Under the pieces are notes generated by a model that saw only the letters and a list, made by a program, of their open reading frames with translations, was not told the DNA's origin and did not search any database. 64,000 nt of DNA from contig NZ_MDHN01000040.1 in NCBI RefSeq assembly GCF_001757105.1, positions 74,240-138,239 of the forward strand, read 5' to 3'. Position numbers and translations under genes: made by a program. This document shows, piece after piece, positions 8,511 through 17,275 of the stretch; within the stretch, counting starts at the first letter, position 1, and each line of letters opens with the position of its first letter. The DNA comes from Alteromonas confluentis (GTDB lineage Bacteria > Pseudomonadota > Gammaproteobacteria > Enterobacterales > Alteromonadaceae).

Positions 8511-9725
8511 TTAATCGAGTAAAAACTGAAATTTATTACTCTTGTCGCTGGCTATTCGTATTGTGCCTAAATCGTATTCTACGCCTTTTGCAACAAGCTC
8601 TGCTTCATACTCGCCAGTCATGAGTTTCAACTCGATATCAAGACCGTTACGGCCCATACGTTCACGACGTCGAATTGTATCGCCGTTAACCGTTGTTAGC
8701 GTGATTTCGACCCGCTGACGATTAAGCTGACTGGTCTTGAACATGAGTGTCACCGGCAACTCTGTATCAATCACTGGCTCTGGCGCGGAGAAGTTCAAGG
8801 TATGTCGCTGTTCACCAAGAATACGTACTGACTTTGTTTCCAGTATCTCAACGGTAGCAACCATTTTTGCCGTTACGCGATAATCACCTACGGGTAATTT
8901 GAGTGAAGGTGAGTTCTTATACACCTCACCAGACGCGGCAATGATGGTAAAAACAATATCATCACGCTGTGGAGTAATAACCAGTTCTCCGGTTTCAATC
9001 TCCACCTCTTTCAAGTTGCCATTCTTAGAACCCGTTACAACGATTTTTTCCACTTCCGGCTGGCCCGTTTGCGGCGTTTCGGATACCTGTCGACGTTTAA
9101 GGTTGATTGTTACGGTGGTGAGCTGGTCGTCTTTAATCGTCAGGCTCACCGTCTCGTCTTCATAACCGGGGCTGGTAACTTTAACTGTGTATTTACCTTC
9201 GGGCAGCTTAATGCCTTTGTGGTATTTCTCCGGCGTGCCGTAAAGAATGATTCGGGCATCTTTCGGTGTAATGTTAAGCGTTAGCCTACCGCGACCTTTG
9301 CTGACATCCGCCTTTAGCGCTTTGGTCAGTTCAAAAAAGTCAAAACGGATGTCTTTGTTCAGCGTAAGCGTTTTCGACGCACTGCCAATGGCGGAGGTAA
9401 AAATATAGGTGCCGGGCTTAAGGTAGTTACTAGCAAAAATCCGACGCTTCGCGCCGACGGTGTCTACCGGTTCCGCGTGAATAACCACATTTGACTGCCA
9501 GTTAACCAAGGTCAGAGAAACGCCTTTTCCGTTTGTCGCACTATGAACCCGATTTTCCTCCATTTTCGTAACCAGGTAATCGACATCAAGATACTGCAAC
9601 AACGTGTCCACGCCCCACCCCGTTGCCGTTGCCACACCTTCTTCCTGGGCAATATCCTTCAGTTTGGATACTTTTGAACAAGACATCAGCACCGTTAATA
9701 CAAGGCAAACTACCGCCCCTTTCAT
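8511..9725 (-). CDS. PEGA-domain lipoprotein, unknown role
   Basis: A 404-aa predicted lipoprotein. The chosen ATG at 9725 gives a clean lipoprotein signal ending LTVLMSC (Cys16); the longer ORF start lies inside the upstream gene. After a short linker come several beta-rich repeats. One of them (about residues 150-215) is a clear PEGA-type segment, with ARIILYGTPEKYHKGIKLPEGKYTVKVTSPGYEDE. Similar GxYxVxVxxxG patterns recur later (LKLPVGDYRVTAKM, LMTGEYEAELVAKG), so the protein looks like a string of about four PEGA/Ig-like units. It begins 4 bp after the upstream membrane protein gene, with its ribosome site inside that gene. The two probably act together at the envelope; function not recognised. 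Confidence 0.75.
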   Translation of the reverse strand: MKGAVVCLVLTVLMSCSKVSKLKDIAQEEGVATATGWGVDTLLQYLDVDYLVTKMEENRVHSATNGKGVSLTLVNWQSNVVIHAEPVDTVGAKRRIFASNYLKPGTYIFTSAIGSASKTLTLNKDIRFDFFELTKALKADVSKGRGRLTLNITPKDARIILYGTPEKYHKGIKLPEGKYTVKVTSPGYEDETVSLTIKDDQLTTVTINLKRRQVSETPQTGQPEVEKIVVTGSKNGNLKEVEIETGELVITPQRDDIVFTIIAASGEVYKNSPSLKLPVGDYRVTAKMVATVEILETKSVRILGEQRHTLNFSAPEPVIDTELPVTLMFKTSQLNRQRVEITLTTVNGDTIRRRERMGRNGLDIELKLMTGEYEAELVAKGVEYDLGTIRIASDKSNKFQFLLD

Positions 9726-9729
9726 CCAA

Positions 9730-11217
9730 TTATTCACTGGCCGCCTCCGCAAGTCCTTCAAGCAAACCAGCAGCCACTTCTTTTGCGACGATATCGGCAA
9801 ACAACTCAGCATGGTCAGCAATAAGCTGATGCGTGTCTGCCATCACACTGTCAAACAGCGCCTGGTTGCGCTCTATGGCCTGACTCACCCCTTCGGCTAG
9901 TGCCGCACTCTTTACGGTGGATTTGCACTCTTTGATGATGGTATCGAACAGCGATTGCTGAAGCTTCTGCAGCGCTTCCTGCTTTTGCTTAAGCACGGCT
10001 TTTGCCTGATCGGTGATTTCACCCACCTGTTTCAAATCGGTGAAGAAAACATTGTTAACCACCGTCTGTGCAAGAAGGTTCACACAGTAAGCCTGACTCT
10101 TGTCTTCGTTGTCTGGATAGAGCCTTTGAGGAAACTCAAAATTTTTACTTCCCAGGTGCAGACTCTGGCTATTCGGAGTGAGGTTCTGGTTTGAGTAAAT
10201 TATTACAAGAGGTATTGTTTTTCCGGAGTCAAACGTAGCGAGTCTATGAAGTAATGCGTTGAGCTGGCAGGACAATTCAGCCGTAGGGGCTGCATTGTCT
10301 GTCAAACAGGGCCTGATAAGTTTTTCAGGTATAAACTGATTCAGTGTGCTTATTACGCAGGTTGTCAGCGCCTTTGATAATTTGCTGTTATCAGGCATAT
10401 AAAAGTCACTTTTTATTTGTGCTGGTCTTTCAAATTTATCTATGGCTTCGGCCGTCGACTTATCATCTACGGATGCCTTCACCATAACGCTGGGAAACGC
10501 TTCGCTGGATGCACCTAGTTGCTGATGCAGATAGGTTAAAAATGGTCTGTTATTGTCATTTGCCTGCGTCATCAAATGCAGTAATACACGCTGCAAGGCA
10601 TGAAGGTACACTTCGCGAATTTTTAGCATGTCGCGCTTAACAATACGTCGCTTTAGCGGCTGAAAAAAGCGGATAGAATGAGATGCGTTCAGATAGCTTT
10701 GATAGTGCTCCAGTCGCGAGCCCTTTCTGGCAACCTTGTACAGCTCACTTGCCGCACTGGCATTATGAAATTTATTGAGAAACAGCCACCACAGCACAAA
10801 GTAGCCAACAAGCAGCAGTTCATTAAACCAACGTGTCAGCCCCTTCACTGAGGGATATTCTTTCAGCGGCTGAACGCCAAATGCGGAGAAGTACTCGTCA
10901 CTTGCCTTAAACGTGTCGAGATTTTCACTAATAATACCGTAGTCTTTAAATGACGTGCCCTGAAATAGAAGATGATTCTTTACGGCAGGATAATACACTT
11001 CTCCATCCAGGGTTTTCGGTGTCACCTGATCGTAAACGAAGTAGCGAGGTACGCCGTAAGCGTGAACGAGAAAATAGAAAATCAGAAAAAAAGGAGTTCC
11101 GATGACAAGCTTGCGCTTCCAGTGTTTAAATCCGACCTCTGAGCCGATAAAACAAAAATAAAACGCTGCGCCCCAGAAAAGAAACAGGCTTAACCAGCCA
11201 AACAGAAAGACTTTCAT
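9730..11217 (-). CDS. Membrane protein of unknown function, partner of the PEGA lipoprotein
   Basis: A 495-aa protein that I do not recognise. Three hydrophobic segments are visible at about residues 3-26, 38-54 and 133-149. A large soluble domain of about 340 residues follows. Its middle is mixed alpha/beta with the strand PLVIIYSNQNL, and its C-terminal 90 residues are almost all helical (QAKAVLKQKQEALQKLQQSL onward, coiled-coil-like), ending in an Ala/Glu-rich helix. By the usual charge rules the soluble part may be cytoplasmic, but this is uncertain. It is the first gene of a two-gene unit with the lipoprotein at 8511-9725 (4-bp gap). Confidence 0.7.
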   Translation of the reverse strand: MKVFLFGWLSLFLFWGAAFYFCFIGSEVGFKHWKRKLVIGTPFFLIFYFLVHAYGVPRYFVYDQVTPKTLDGEVYYPAVKNHLLFQGTSFKDYGIISENLDTFKASDEYFSAFGVQPLKEYPSVKGLTRWFNELLLVGYFVLWWLFLNKFHNASAASELYKVARKGSRLEHYQSYLNASHSIRFFQPLKRRIVKRDMLKIREVYLHALQRVLLHLMTQANDNNRPFLTYLHQQLGASSEAFPSVMVKASVDDKSTAEAIDKFERPAQIKSDFYMPDNSKLSKALTTCVISTLNQFIPEKLIRPCLTDNAAPTAELSCQLNALLHRLATFDSGKTIPLVIIYSNQNLTPNSQSLHLGSKNFEFPQRLYPDNEDKSQAYCVNLLAQTVVNNVFFTDLKQVGEITDQAKAVLKQKQEALQKLQQSLFDTIIKECKSTVKSAALAEGVSQAIERNQALFDSVMADTHQLIADHAELFADIVAKEVAAGLLEGLAEAASE

Positions 11218-11469
11218 AACTACTACTTCATTCAGTCCATTACATTACGGGCGATTACCTTTAATAAAGCCGGCATCGCCCGACATCCATGAGGAGGAGA
11301 GTATAGAAGTTAGCTGATTGATTCAATTATATATTTATAAACTCACGTCTAGAATCCGGGCGTTAGTAGCGTGGGACGTAGTCCAGCTTTTTCCTTTCGT
11401 TTATGGAGGAAGTTTTAGGTGATGTTAATATTGATTAACACTAACCTGATTTGGAGTGATTGTGGGATT

Positions 11470-11769
11470 CAAATTCAACTGGCAAAGAAGAACATAGTGT
11501 TCACTTCCGGCAGATAATGGTTATCCTAAATTCGATTACGATTAACTTATCTACTAATGGTTCTGTGATTGACACATGAACGTTTCCCGGGGTCCCGGTA
11601 ACTGAAAACCTCGCACAAGTAGGCCTCAATCTGGTCTCATTGCCCCACGCTCAACTGCTAGTAACTAATGATAACTACTCATGTTTAGTTGACGATTACA
11701 GATTACCACCAACAGGCAGTTGATCTCTAGTCACCGTATAGCCATGAGTGGTGCATTTGTTTGAATTCG
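11470..11769 (-). mobile_element. Decayed IS30-family element (left end and 5' transposase remnant)
   Basis: Read on the minus strand from 11769, this matches the intact IS30-family element from 16191 rightward over about 270 bp. The shared parts include the terminal CGAATTCA, the GCACCACTCATGG block, the GATCAACTGCCTGTTGGTGG block, and the transposase beginning (AGATTGAGGCCTACTT, TTTCAGTTACCGGG, GGATAACCA, TGCCGGAAGT). Many substitutions and stops rule out a working gene. The inner end at about 11470-11482 (CAAATTCAACTGG) resembles the right terminus of the intact element (11 of 13 positions), so it may be an internally deleted copy. The terminal repeat faces right, toward the lipoprotein operon. 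Confidence 0.75.
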
Positions 11770-12330
11770 GGAGTACCTGAACGAAAATTTGTGTTGACCA
11801 TTACATCAGCATAATCGAGTGGAGGTTCTCGCATTTGCCGAGTATTCCCCCTCTCGATTTTTATCCCTGATTTGCTGAATCCCCAGGATATGAGCCCCCG
11901 TGACATCATCGTTATCTCCACCAAATTCACATCATCCCCACACTGTCATTCCCGGAATATCCCACTCGCTTTTCCGCGAGCTATTTGCAGGAACCTCATA
12001 TCTGAACAGTTTAAATTTAAAGAATGGAATAAAGTCTTGTTAGACGCCCAAAAAATATGTACATTTTTTATGCTGATAGTAAAAGCTACGATTACACCGC
12101 AACACTATCAGAAGCAATAGCTGACTTGTTAGAAGTTACGCGTCGTGAATTATCATTCGCTAACTGCAGTTCTGAATAGCATGTGAGATATGTGTATTTG
12201 AATTCGTAGTTTTGTTTTCACTTTTTTGCAAATCAATTCCAATACCCATTCCACGTAGCAGCAATCTTCGAGCTCTATAAATACAGAGACGTATAAATTA
12301 ATACTCAAGATAAAAACATGGACGTTGAAT
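11770..12330. other. AT-rich intergenic stretch before the patatin operon
   Basis: No secure gene. Open frames on both strands are short and lack ribosome sites. One frame (12057-12179, plus) encodes 40 residues with protein-like composition (YTATLSEAIADLLEVTRREL). The preceding bases in another frame also look coding (KEWNKVLLDAQKICTF), so this may be a frameshifted gene remnant. The last 150 bp are AT-rich and probably contain the promoter of the downstream operon; I see no -35/-10 pair that I would assign. Confidence 0.4.
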
Positions 12331-14322
12331 ATGTTGATTTTAGATTCGAACAAATGTTTATTTGCTTTTCTATTTATTCTACTCACAACCACAGGGTGTC
12401 AATCGGTAACTAAAGAAGAAGTCTCACATCTGGGGCTAAAAATCTCAGAAATTGACTCAAACAAAAAACATCAGATTTTTGCCAAGGAATTTGAACACAC
12501 CAATCCAGAGCTGGGGCTAAGCCTTTCAGGAGGCGGAATGCGCTCAGCTAGTTTTAGTATGGGTATTCTGGCCGGGCTTAACCAACAAGATTTATTAAAA
12601 AATATTGATTACCTTTCGACGGTATCAGGTGGTGGATATGCCGCATACTGGTATATGAGTGCACTGTATTATTCTCAAAAAGCTTATTTAGAACCCAACA
12701 ATGTCGGTGATTTAGTGAAGCCAAGAATTTTCTTTAATGACTGCTATCCTGCGAATGACCCGAAATTTAACAGGTACAAAGGAACAACTAACAACGTCTA
12801 CCCAAGTATTTGTGAAGACACATATGACAGGTGGTCACAGAGATATCGCTTTCAAAATCAGATTGCCGAACAAACCGATCTGTTAAATTACCACATGGAT
12901 GGGGGGAATAGCATTTTGGGCGTGTCGAAAGGGACTGTCGCTCAAGGTTTTGAATATCTGGGTATTATAACCTCACAGATATTTAGCCTTCCGGTTCATC
13001 ACCTCGGAAACACACTGTTTGACTGGAACATTCAATTTTCGCCTGTAAAGAGTGCCTATAATCATGGACTAGAAAGAGCATTTGGGCTGTACCCTATAGA
13101 TGTGAGCCAGCCACATGTTGATGACCGAATATATAGAAATGCAGATTCATTTTTGTGGATGAATAACTACTCCGCTAAAGACTTAACCTTCGAACAAATA
13201 CAGGATGCTTACCAACAAAATTCTCGCCTCTGCAATGACGCTGATAGCAACGGCGCATGCAACAAAATGCCGTTTTGGATCTTAAATACGGCGGCCAACT
13301 ATAATCGCAACATCTGTAAAGTTGATAGTCCTACAACCAATACCGACCGAATCTTTGAATTTACCCCCTTATCGTATGGTTCTGAACAAAATGGATTTGT
13401 TGATAAACCGTATGGTGAATTAACCCTTTCAGATGTAGTGCAGTTGTCTGGTGCCGCCATGGACAGTCAATACAGTATGTTTGCTCATCCCTTGGGTACC
13501 GGATTATTGCATCTATTCAATTTTAATCTGGGCCAAAAGGTAGATAACTATCATCCAAACTCCCCTTCGTCGTCATGGCGAGCAATATTACCAATTCCTT
13601 TTTATTGCTTTCCAATTGTTGATTCACCAACAGAAGCCAGCAGTATTTATCTAAGCGATGGCGCCCATGTAGAACATTCCGGCGCTTATTCACTTATTCG
13701 ACGCGGTGTTAAAAATATCATAATGGCAGATGCCAGCGAAGATGGAAATGGAGAATGGTTGGAACTTAAAAATCTGGCCAGAATGATAAAAAAAGAGCAT
13801 AACCTCGAATTGTCACTCTTTTCTGAAGACGGCAACCAGATAGCGTTGCTAGATCAAAACGATGAGCCAATCAACGCAAAGGTTGTCGACCCCCTTGATG
13901 CTGCTCAAAATATCTATACAGGCACCGTTACCGGGTTTGCCCCAGGTTTTATAACCGAAGATGAGAGCAAAAATTTTATAAAGCTATGGTTTATAAAAAC
14001 CGGTCTAATAAAACATAGATTAGCTGAAAACTGTGGCGAAGACGAAGCCTACCCTTGCTCTGTGTCAAAGTACTTTCAAAAGCGGCATGACATGCAAAAC
14101 GGCAAATGTGTCGTCAGCGATTCCTCTATTTTCCCCAACAACAGCACAATCAGCACATCGTACGAGATGAGTGTAGATGTTTATTTTGCCTACAGAGACC
14201 TGGGCAAATTTATAGCACAGCGATTCGAGCTTTCTGAAGATGGGGAGATAAGGGTAAATCACCTCACCCTAACAGTAGATAACCTTTTACCTTTTAACGA
14301 ATGTGGATTGCACAACCAATAG
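12331..14322 (+). CDS. Patatin-like phospholipase lipoprotein
   Basis: A 663-aa predicted lipoprotein from the ATG at 12331 (a TTG lies 6 bp upstream), with a lipobox TTGC at Cys23. The patatin/cPLA2-type fold is indicated by the oxyanion loop GLSLSGGGMRSASFSMG (about 62-78), the nucleophile motif TVSGGGYAA with Ser99, and a likely catalytic aspartate in LSDGAHVEHSG (Asp443). The nucleophile elbow VSGGG differs from the usual GxSxG but is found in larger bacterial patatin-like proteins with long insertions. At about 660 aa it is roughly twice the size of simple patatins. The anchor places it in the envelope, presumably hydrolysing lipid acyl esters. A second lipoprotein gene follows after 10 bp. 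AT-rich codon use differs from flanking housekeeping genes. Confidence 0.85.
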   Translation: MLILDSNKCLFAFLFILLTTTGCQSVTKEEVSHLGLKISEIDSNKKHQIFAKEFEHTNPELGLSLSGGGMRSASFSMGILAGLNQQDLLKNIDYLSTVSGGGYAAYWYMSALYYSQKAYLEPNNVGDLVKPRIFFNDCYPANDPKFNRYKGTTNNVYPSICEDTYDRWSQRYRFQNQIAEQTDLLNYHMDGGNSILGVSKGTVAQGFEYLGIITSQIFSLPVHHLGNTLFDWNIQFSPVKSAYNHGLERAFGLYPIDVSQPHVDDRIYRNADSFLWMNNYSAKDLTFEQIQDAYQQNSRLCNDADSNGACNKMPFWILNTAANYNRNICKVDSPTTNTDRIFEFTPLSYGSEQNGFVDKPYGELTLSDVVQLSGAAMDSQYSMFAHPLGTGLLHLFNFNLGQKVDNYHPNSPSSSWRAILPIPFYCFPIVDSPTEASSIYLSDGAHVEHSGAYSLIRRGVKNIIMADASEDGNGEWLELKNLARMIKKEHNLELSLFSEDGNQIALLDQNDEPINAKVVDPLDAAQNIYTGTVTGFAPGFITEDESKNFIKLWFIKTGLIKHRLAENCGEDEAYPCSVSKYFQKRHDMQNGKCVVSDSSIFPNNSTISTSYEMSVDVYFAYRDLGKFIAQRFELSEDGEIRVNHLTLTVDNLLPFNECGLHNQ

Positions 14323-14332
14323 GCAATGGAAT

Positions 14333-16000
14333 ATGAAAAAACTATCACTAATCACCATTTTGATCGCTTTATTAACGGCCTGCGCTGCACCACTGGGGAC
14401 TATTACCGTGCATACCGTTGGCGATGACAATAAACTTATGTCACCGCTAGTTGAGTCTAAACAGCTCATTAATGACCAGAATACTATTTTTAAAACCGAA
14501 CAAAACGGCAACTCAAATGGTGACGATGTATTTGCGATTTACTTAACCGACACCTATTTACGCTACCTAAAGGATTGGGGAGGTATTAACGAAGTGCTTA
14601 TCGTGGTGGAGTTTACCGAAGCGGTAACTGGTACAACTCAAGACACCATTACCAAAATTTTAGGCCCGTATAACAATATTGCTGACGCAACCCGCGCGCC
14701 TTTGCTAAATAAAGCACTGTATGGCCCTAAGAAAATGGAAAGCGACCTGCTGACCATGAACATTAAGGTTTACGAGTACGATTTAGAAGAAAATGAGAAT
14801 AATGCCGCCATGTTAGAGTTTATTGCAGGCTCGGCATCTACTTTAGCACTGGCTGATCCGGTTACTCTTGGCGAAATTAAGATTGCCAAAGAAATAGCAC
14901 AAACTCTAATTCGCACTAACGAAAATGATCTTGTTGTTAATATGGATTTTGATTTCGTTGCAGGTAATAAAAAATATAAAAACTATTCAAAATCCCGTGT
15001 ACTGCCGCTCAAAGACAGCGAACTGGTGGTAGTAAAACAAGAAGCTTGCCGAATAGGCACCTGTTGGGACTACTTCAGTAATTATACAGACGGTGTACCG
15101 GCCAATGGCCCGGGTGTGCTAACTGATATTGTAATGTTAGTACCGACAACAATTGTAAAAGCGACTACCGATGTAGCCGATGCTAAATCACTAGAACCGC
15201 TTAAAGCTGAAGAAATTAGCGTAACCGATGATGGCTTAAGTAAAGACGGCGAGGCATTTACTGATAAAACCTGGCTGAGATTCAGTATTGTAAAAGGCGG
15301 AGATCCGTCTCAATGGGCAGTACGAAAAGCGCTTTACCCTCAAGAAGAAGAAATCAATAAACTGCTGCGTAACCCCAATGCGTTAACGGTCGAAAATATG
15401 AAAGCGATGACTTCGCGAATAGAAAAAATTCAACAAGAAATTGCGCAACTAAATGCCGACATTCAGTTAAAGTCGAAATTAAGTGTAAATGGTACACATT
15501 TTATTCCTAAAAATGCAGCAAGCAGTTCGTTATGTTTTGATCATTCAGAAAATGTCGATGTGCTAACAAATCAGGCAGTATTGTTTTTGGATGCACAATC
15601 GGACCAAACAGTGACTCTTACTTCTCAATCAAAAAGCTCGACCTGCTACACCTTAGCCAAAAGCTCATTTACCAATGACACAGGTAAATTTCAGGTGAAC
15701 TACAAAATTGGCAAACAGAATAAAACTGCCAGTTTCCCGGTAATTGTTGCCGACGCTCTGGCTGGGACTCCAGCTGCAACGTGCAGCAAAAACATAGATG
15801 ACAACAAAAATACTATTACCATTACATTAACCCAAACAGGGGTAAAACAAGTTGAGAGCATTCAGCTTAACGGCCACACAATCCCCTTCTCTATTGAAGG
15901 TGACAAAATTAAAGCTACCGTTAGCGATGCAAATCCAACGCTGGCTCTCACCGACGTGTTTGATACAACGGTAAGTACGCTATCACTCACCTGTAACTAA
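14333..16000 (+). CDS. Lipoprotein of unknown function, operon partner of the patatin
   Basis: A 555-aa predicted lipoprotein; the ATG at 14333 gives a compact signal ending LLTAC (Cys17), and the longer frame start would overlap the patatin gene. I recognise no family. Residues about 30-240 are mixed alpha/beta. A helix near 375-395 (MTSRIEKIQQEIAQLNADIQ) looks coiled-coil-like. The C-terminal 150 residues are beta-rich, with paired cysteines (SSLCFDHS, SSTCYTLA, AATCSKN, final SLTCN) suggesting Ig-like, disulfide-bonded periplasmic or surface domains. It starts 10 bp after the patatin stop and is closed by the hairpin at 16079-16100. A structural or recognition partner for the phospholipase is plausible but inferred only from linkage. 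Confidence 0.75.
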   Translation: MKKLSLITILIALLTACAAPLGTITVHTVGDDNKLMSPLVESKQLINDQNTIFKTEQNGNSNGDDVFAIYLTDTYLRYLKDWGGINEVLIVVEFTEAVTGTTQDTITKILGPYNNIADATRAPLLNKALYGPKKMESDLLTMNIKVYEYDLEENENNAAMLEFIAGSASTLALADPVTLGEIKIAKEIAQTLIRTNENDLVVNMDFDFVAGNKKYKNYSKSRVLPLKDSELVVVKQEACRIGTCWDYFSNYTDGVPANGPGVLTDIVMLVPTTIVKATTDVADAKSLEPLKAEEISVTDDGLSKDGEAFTDKTWLRFSIVKGGDPSQWAVRKALYPQEEEINKLLRNPNALTVENMKAMTSRIEKIQQEIAQLNADIQLKSKLSVNGTHFIPKNAASSSLCFDHSENVDVLTNQAVLFLDAQSDQTVTLTSQSKSSTCYTLAKSSFTNDTGKFQVNYKIGKQNKTASFPVIVADALAGTPAATCSKNIDDNKNTITITLTQTGVKQVESIQLNGHTIPFSIEGDKIKATVSDANPTLALTDVFDTTVSTLSLTCN

Positions 16001-16078
16001 TGAAGTCATTTAATTACAGAAAGTAAGTTTACAGAGCGGTTCAACAAGGGGGTCGCCTTATCCTTCATCTGAAAAACC

Positions 16079-16100
16079 AAACGCAGCCTTAGCTGCGTTT
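16079..16100 (+). terminator. Terminator of the patatin/lipoprotein operon
   Basis: A 9-bp perfect stem AAACGCAGC / GCTGCGTTT with a 4-nt CTTA loop lies 79 bp after the stop of the second lipoprotein gene. The T tract that follows is weak (CATCTTATT), so efficiency is uncertain. Confidence 0.6.
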
Positions 16101-16190
16101 CATCTTATTGAAACAATTTCTCTCAAAGCTCCGTCTATTATGAACAGCTGAAAAGACTTTAGATCAAATCTAATCTGACGCTGGCACCCC

Positions 16191-16218
16191 CGAATTCAGA
16201 TAATAAGTGCACCACTCA
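16191..16218 (+). repeat. Left terminal inverted repeat of the IS30-family element
   Basis: CGAATTCA, then a variable stretch, then AAGTGCACCACTC. It pairs with the right terminal repeat at 17247-17275. The same end is recognisable in decayed form just inside 11769. Confidence 0.8.
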
Positions 16219-16291
16219 TGGTTAACGGGTGATAGATGATCAACTGCCTGTTGGTGGTATTCTAAAGTCGCCAAACAATTAGAGTATTACC

Positions 16292-17242
16292 ATGAGTTAC
16301 AAGCAGTTGATCGAGGGACAACGATACCAGATTGAGGCCTACTTACGCGAGGGTTTCAGTTACCGGGAGATCGCAAAACGTCTGAGCGTGAGTCACAGCA
16401 CAATCAGCCGGGAAGTAAATCGCAATAGAATTCGGGATAACCACTATTTGCCGGAAGTCGCACAGGCAAAGGCACTGAAGCGCCGCAGCCAGGCCGCAAA
16501 GTTCAGGATATCTGAACTGACGATTACTTTTGTTGAGTTCGGGCTGAACGAAAAGTGGAGCCCTGAGCAAATTGCTGGTGTAGGTAAAATCATCGGTCAT
16601 CACGTCAGTCACGAATGGATTTATCGCTACGTCCAGCGTGATAGATTACGTGGCGGTAGGTTGTACAAACAGCTGCGCCAGAGTCACAGAAGGTATCGAA
16701 AAGGTGACCGTGCGAAGCGGATAATTATCCCGAATCGCGTTGGCATTGAGCATCGTCCCGCTATCGTGAACAAGAAAAAACGATTCGGTGACTGGGAAGC
16801 TGACACGGTTCTGGGTATGCAAGGAACGGGCGCGATAGTTAGCCTAGTCGAGCGCAAAAGTAAACTTTACCTAATACGCAAAGTGCCAGCGAAAAGCGCA
16901 GCAGACGTAGCCCGAGCCATGGTTGGGATGCTCTGGAAATATCGAGGTCATGTCCGAACAATCACAGCGGACAACGGCAGCGAATTCTGTGACCACGAGC
17001 TGGTCGCTGAGAAGCTTAAAACCAACATCTACTTCGCGAATCCGTATTCATCCTGGGAACGCGGACTGAATGAAAACTTCAACGGTTTGCTGCGTCAGTA
17101 CATACGGAAAGACACCGATTTACGGACGGTAACAGATAAGCAAATTAGTGAGATTGAACGGGCATTAAATGCCAGACCGAGAAAGTGCCTCGGCTTCAGG
17201 CAACCTGTTGCGGTATTCGATGAATTACGCAGGGCTGCCTAA
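16292..17242 (+). CDS. IS30-family transposase
   Basis: A 316-aa transposase that appears complete. The N-terminus carries an HTH of the IS30 type (YREIAKRLSVSHSTISREVNRN). The rve/DDE catalytic domain has Asp in FGDWEADTVLG, Asp in TADNGSEF, and Glu within SSWERGLNENFNGLLRQYI, the family's final block. The C-terminal ALNARPRKCLGFRQP is also characteristic. The start ATG sits about 100 bp inside the left terminal repeat. All catalytic residues are present, so the element may still be active. Confidence 0.96.
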   Translation: MSYKQLIEGQRYQIEAYLREGFSYREIAKRLSVSHSTISREVNRNRIRDNHYLPEVAQAKALKRRSQAAKFRISELTITFVEFGLNEKWSPEQIAGVGKIIGHHVSHEWIYRYVQRDRLRGGRLYKQLRQSHRRYRKGDRAKRIIIPNRVGIEHRPAIVNKKKRFGDWEADTVLGMQGTGAIVSLVERKSKLYLIRKVPAKSAADVARAMVGMLWKYRGHVRTITADNGSEFCDHELVAEKLKTNIYFANPYSSWERGLNENFNGLLRQYIRKDTDLRTVTDKQISEIERALNARPRKCLGFRQPVAVFDELRRAA

Positions 17243-17246
17243 TTTA

Positions 17247-17275
17247 GCGAGTGGTGCACTTCGGAGTTGAATTCG
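17247..17275 (-). repeat. Right terminal inverted repeat of the IS30-family element
   Basis: The reverse complement reads CGAATTCA followed, after a variable stretch, by AAGTGCACCACTC, matching the left repeat at 16191-16218. It lies directly after the transposase stop. Confidence 0.8.

Larger units (their letters stand above)
16191..17275 (+). mobile_element. IS30-family insertion sequence
   Basis: About 1,085 bp with one transposase gene. The terminal inverted repeats both begin CGAATTCA and share AAGTGCACCACTC (left 16191-16218, right 17247-17275 in reverse complement). No clear target duplication is visible; IS30 elements make very short ones (2-4 bp). A degraded copy of its left end lies inverted at 11470-11769, so IS30 ends bracket the lipoprotein operon. 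Confidence 0.88.

Noticed and set aside
11727..11930. 67-aa minus-strand frame upstream of the patatin operon
   Set aside because: Its end is translated IS30 terminal repeat; the remainder is short and without a start signal.
12153..12392. 79-aa minus-strand frame over the patatin gene start
   Set aside because: It overlaps the patatin signal peptide on the other strand and has skewed composition; a shadow frame.
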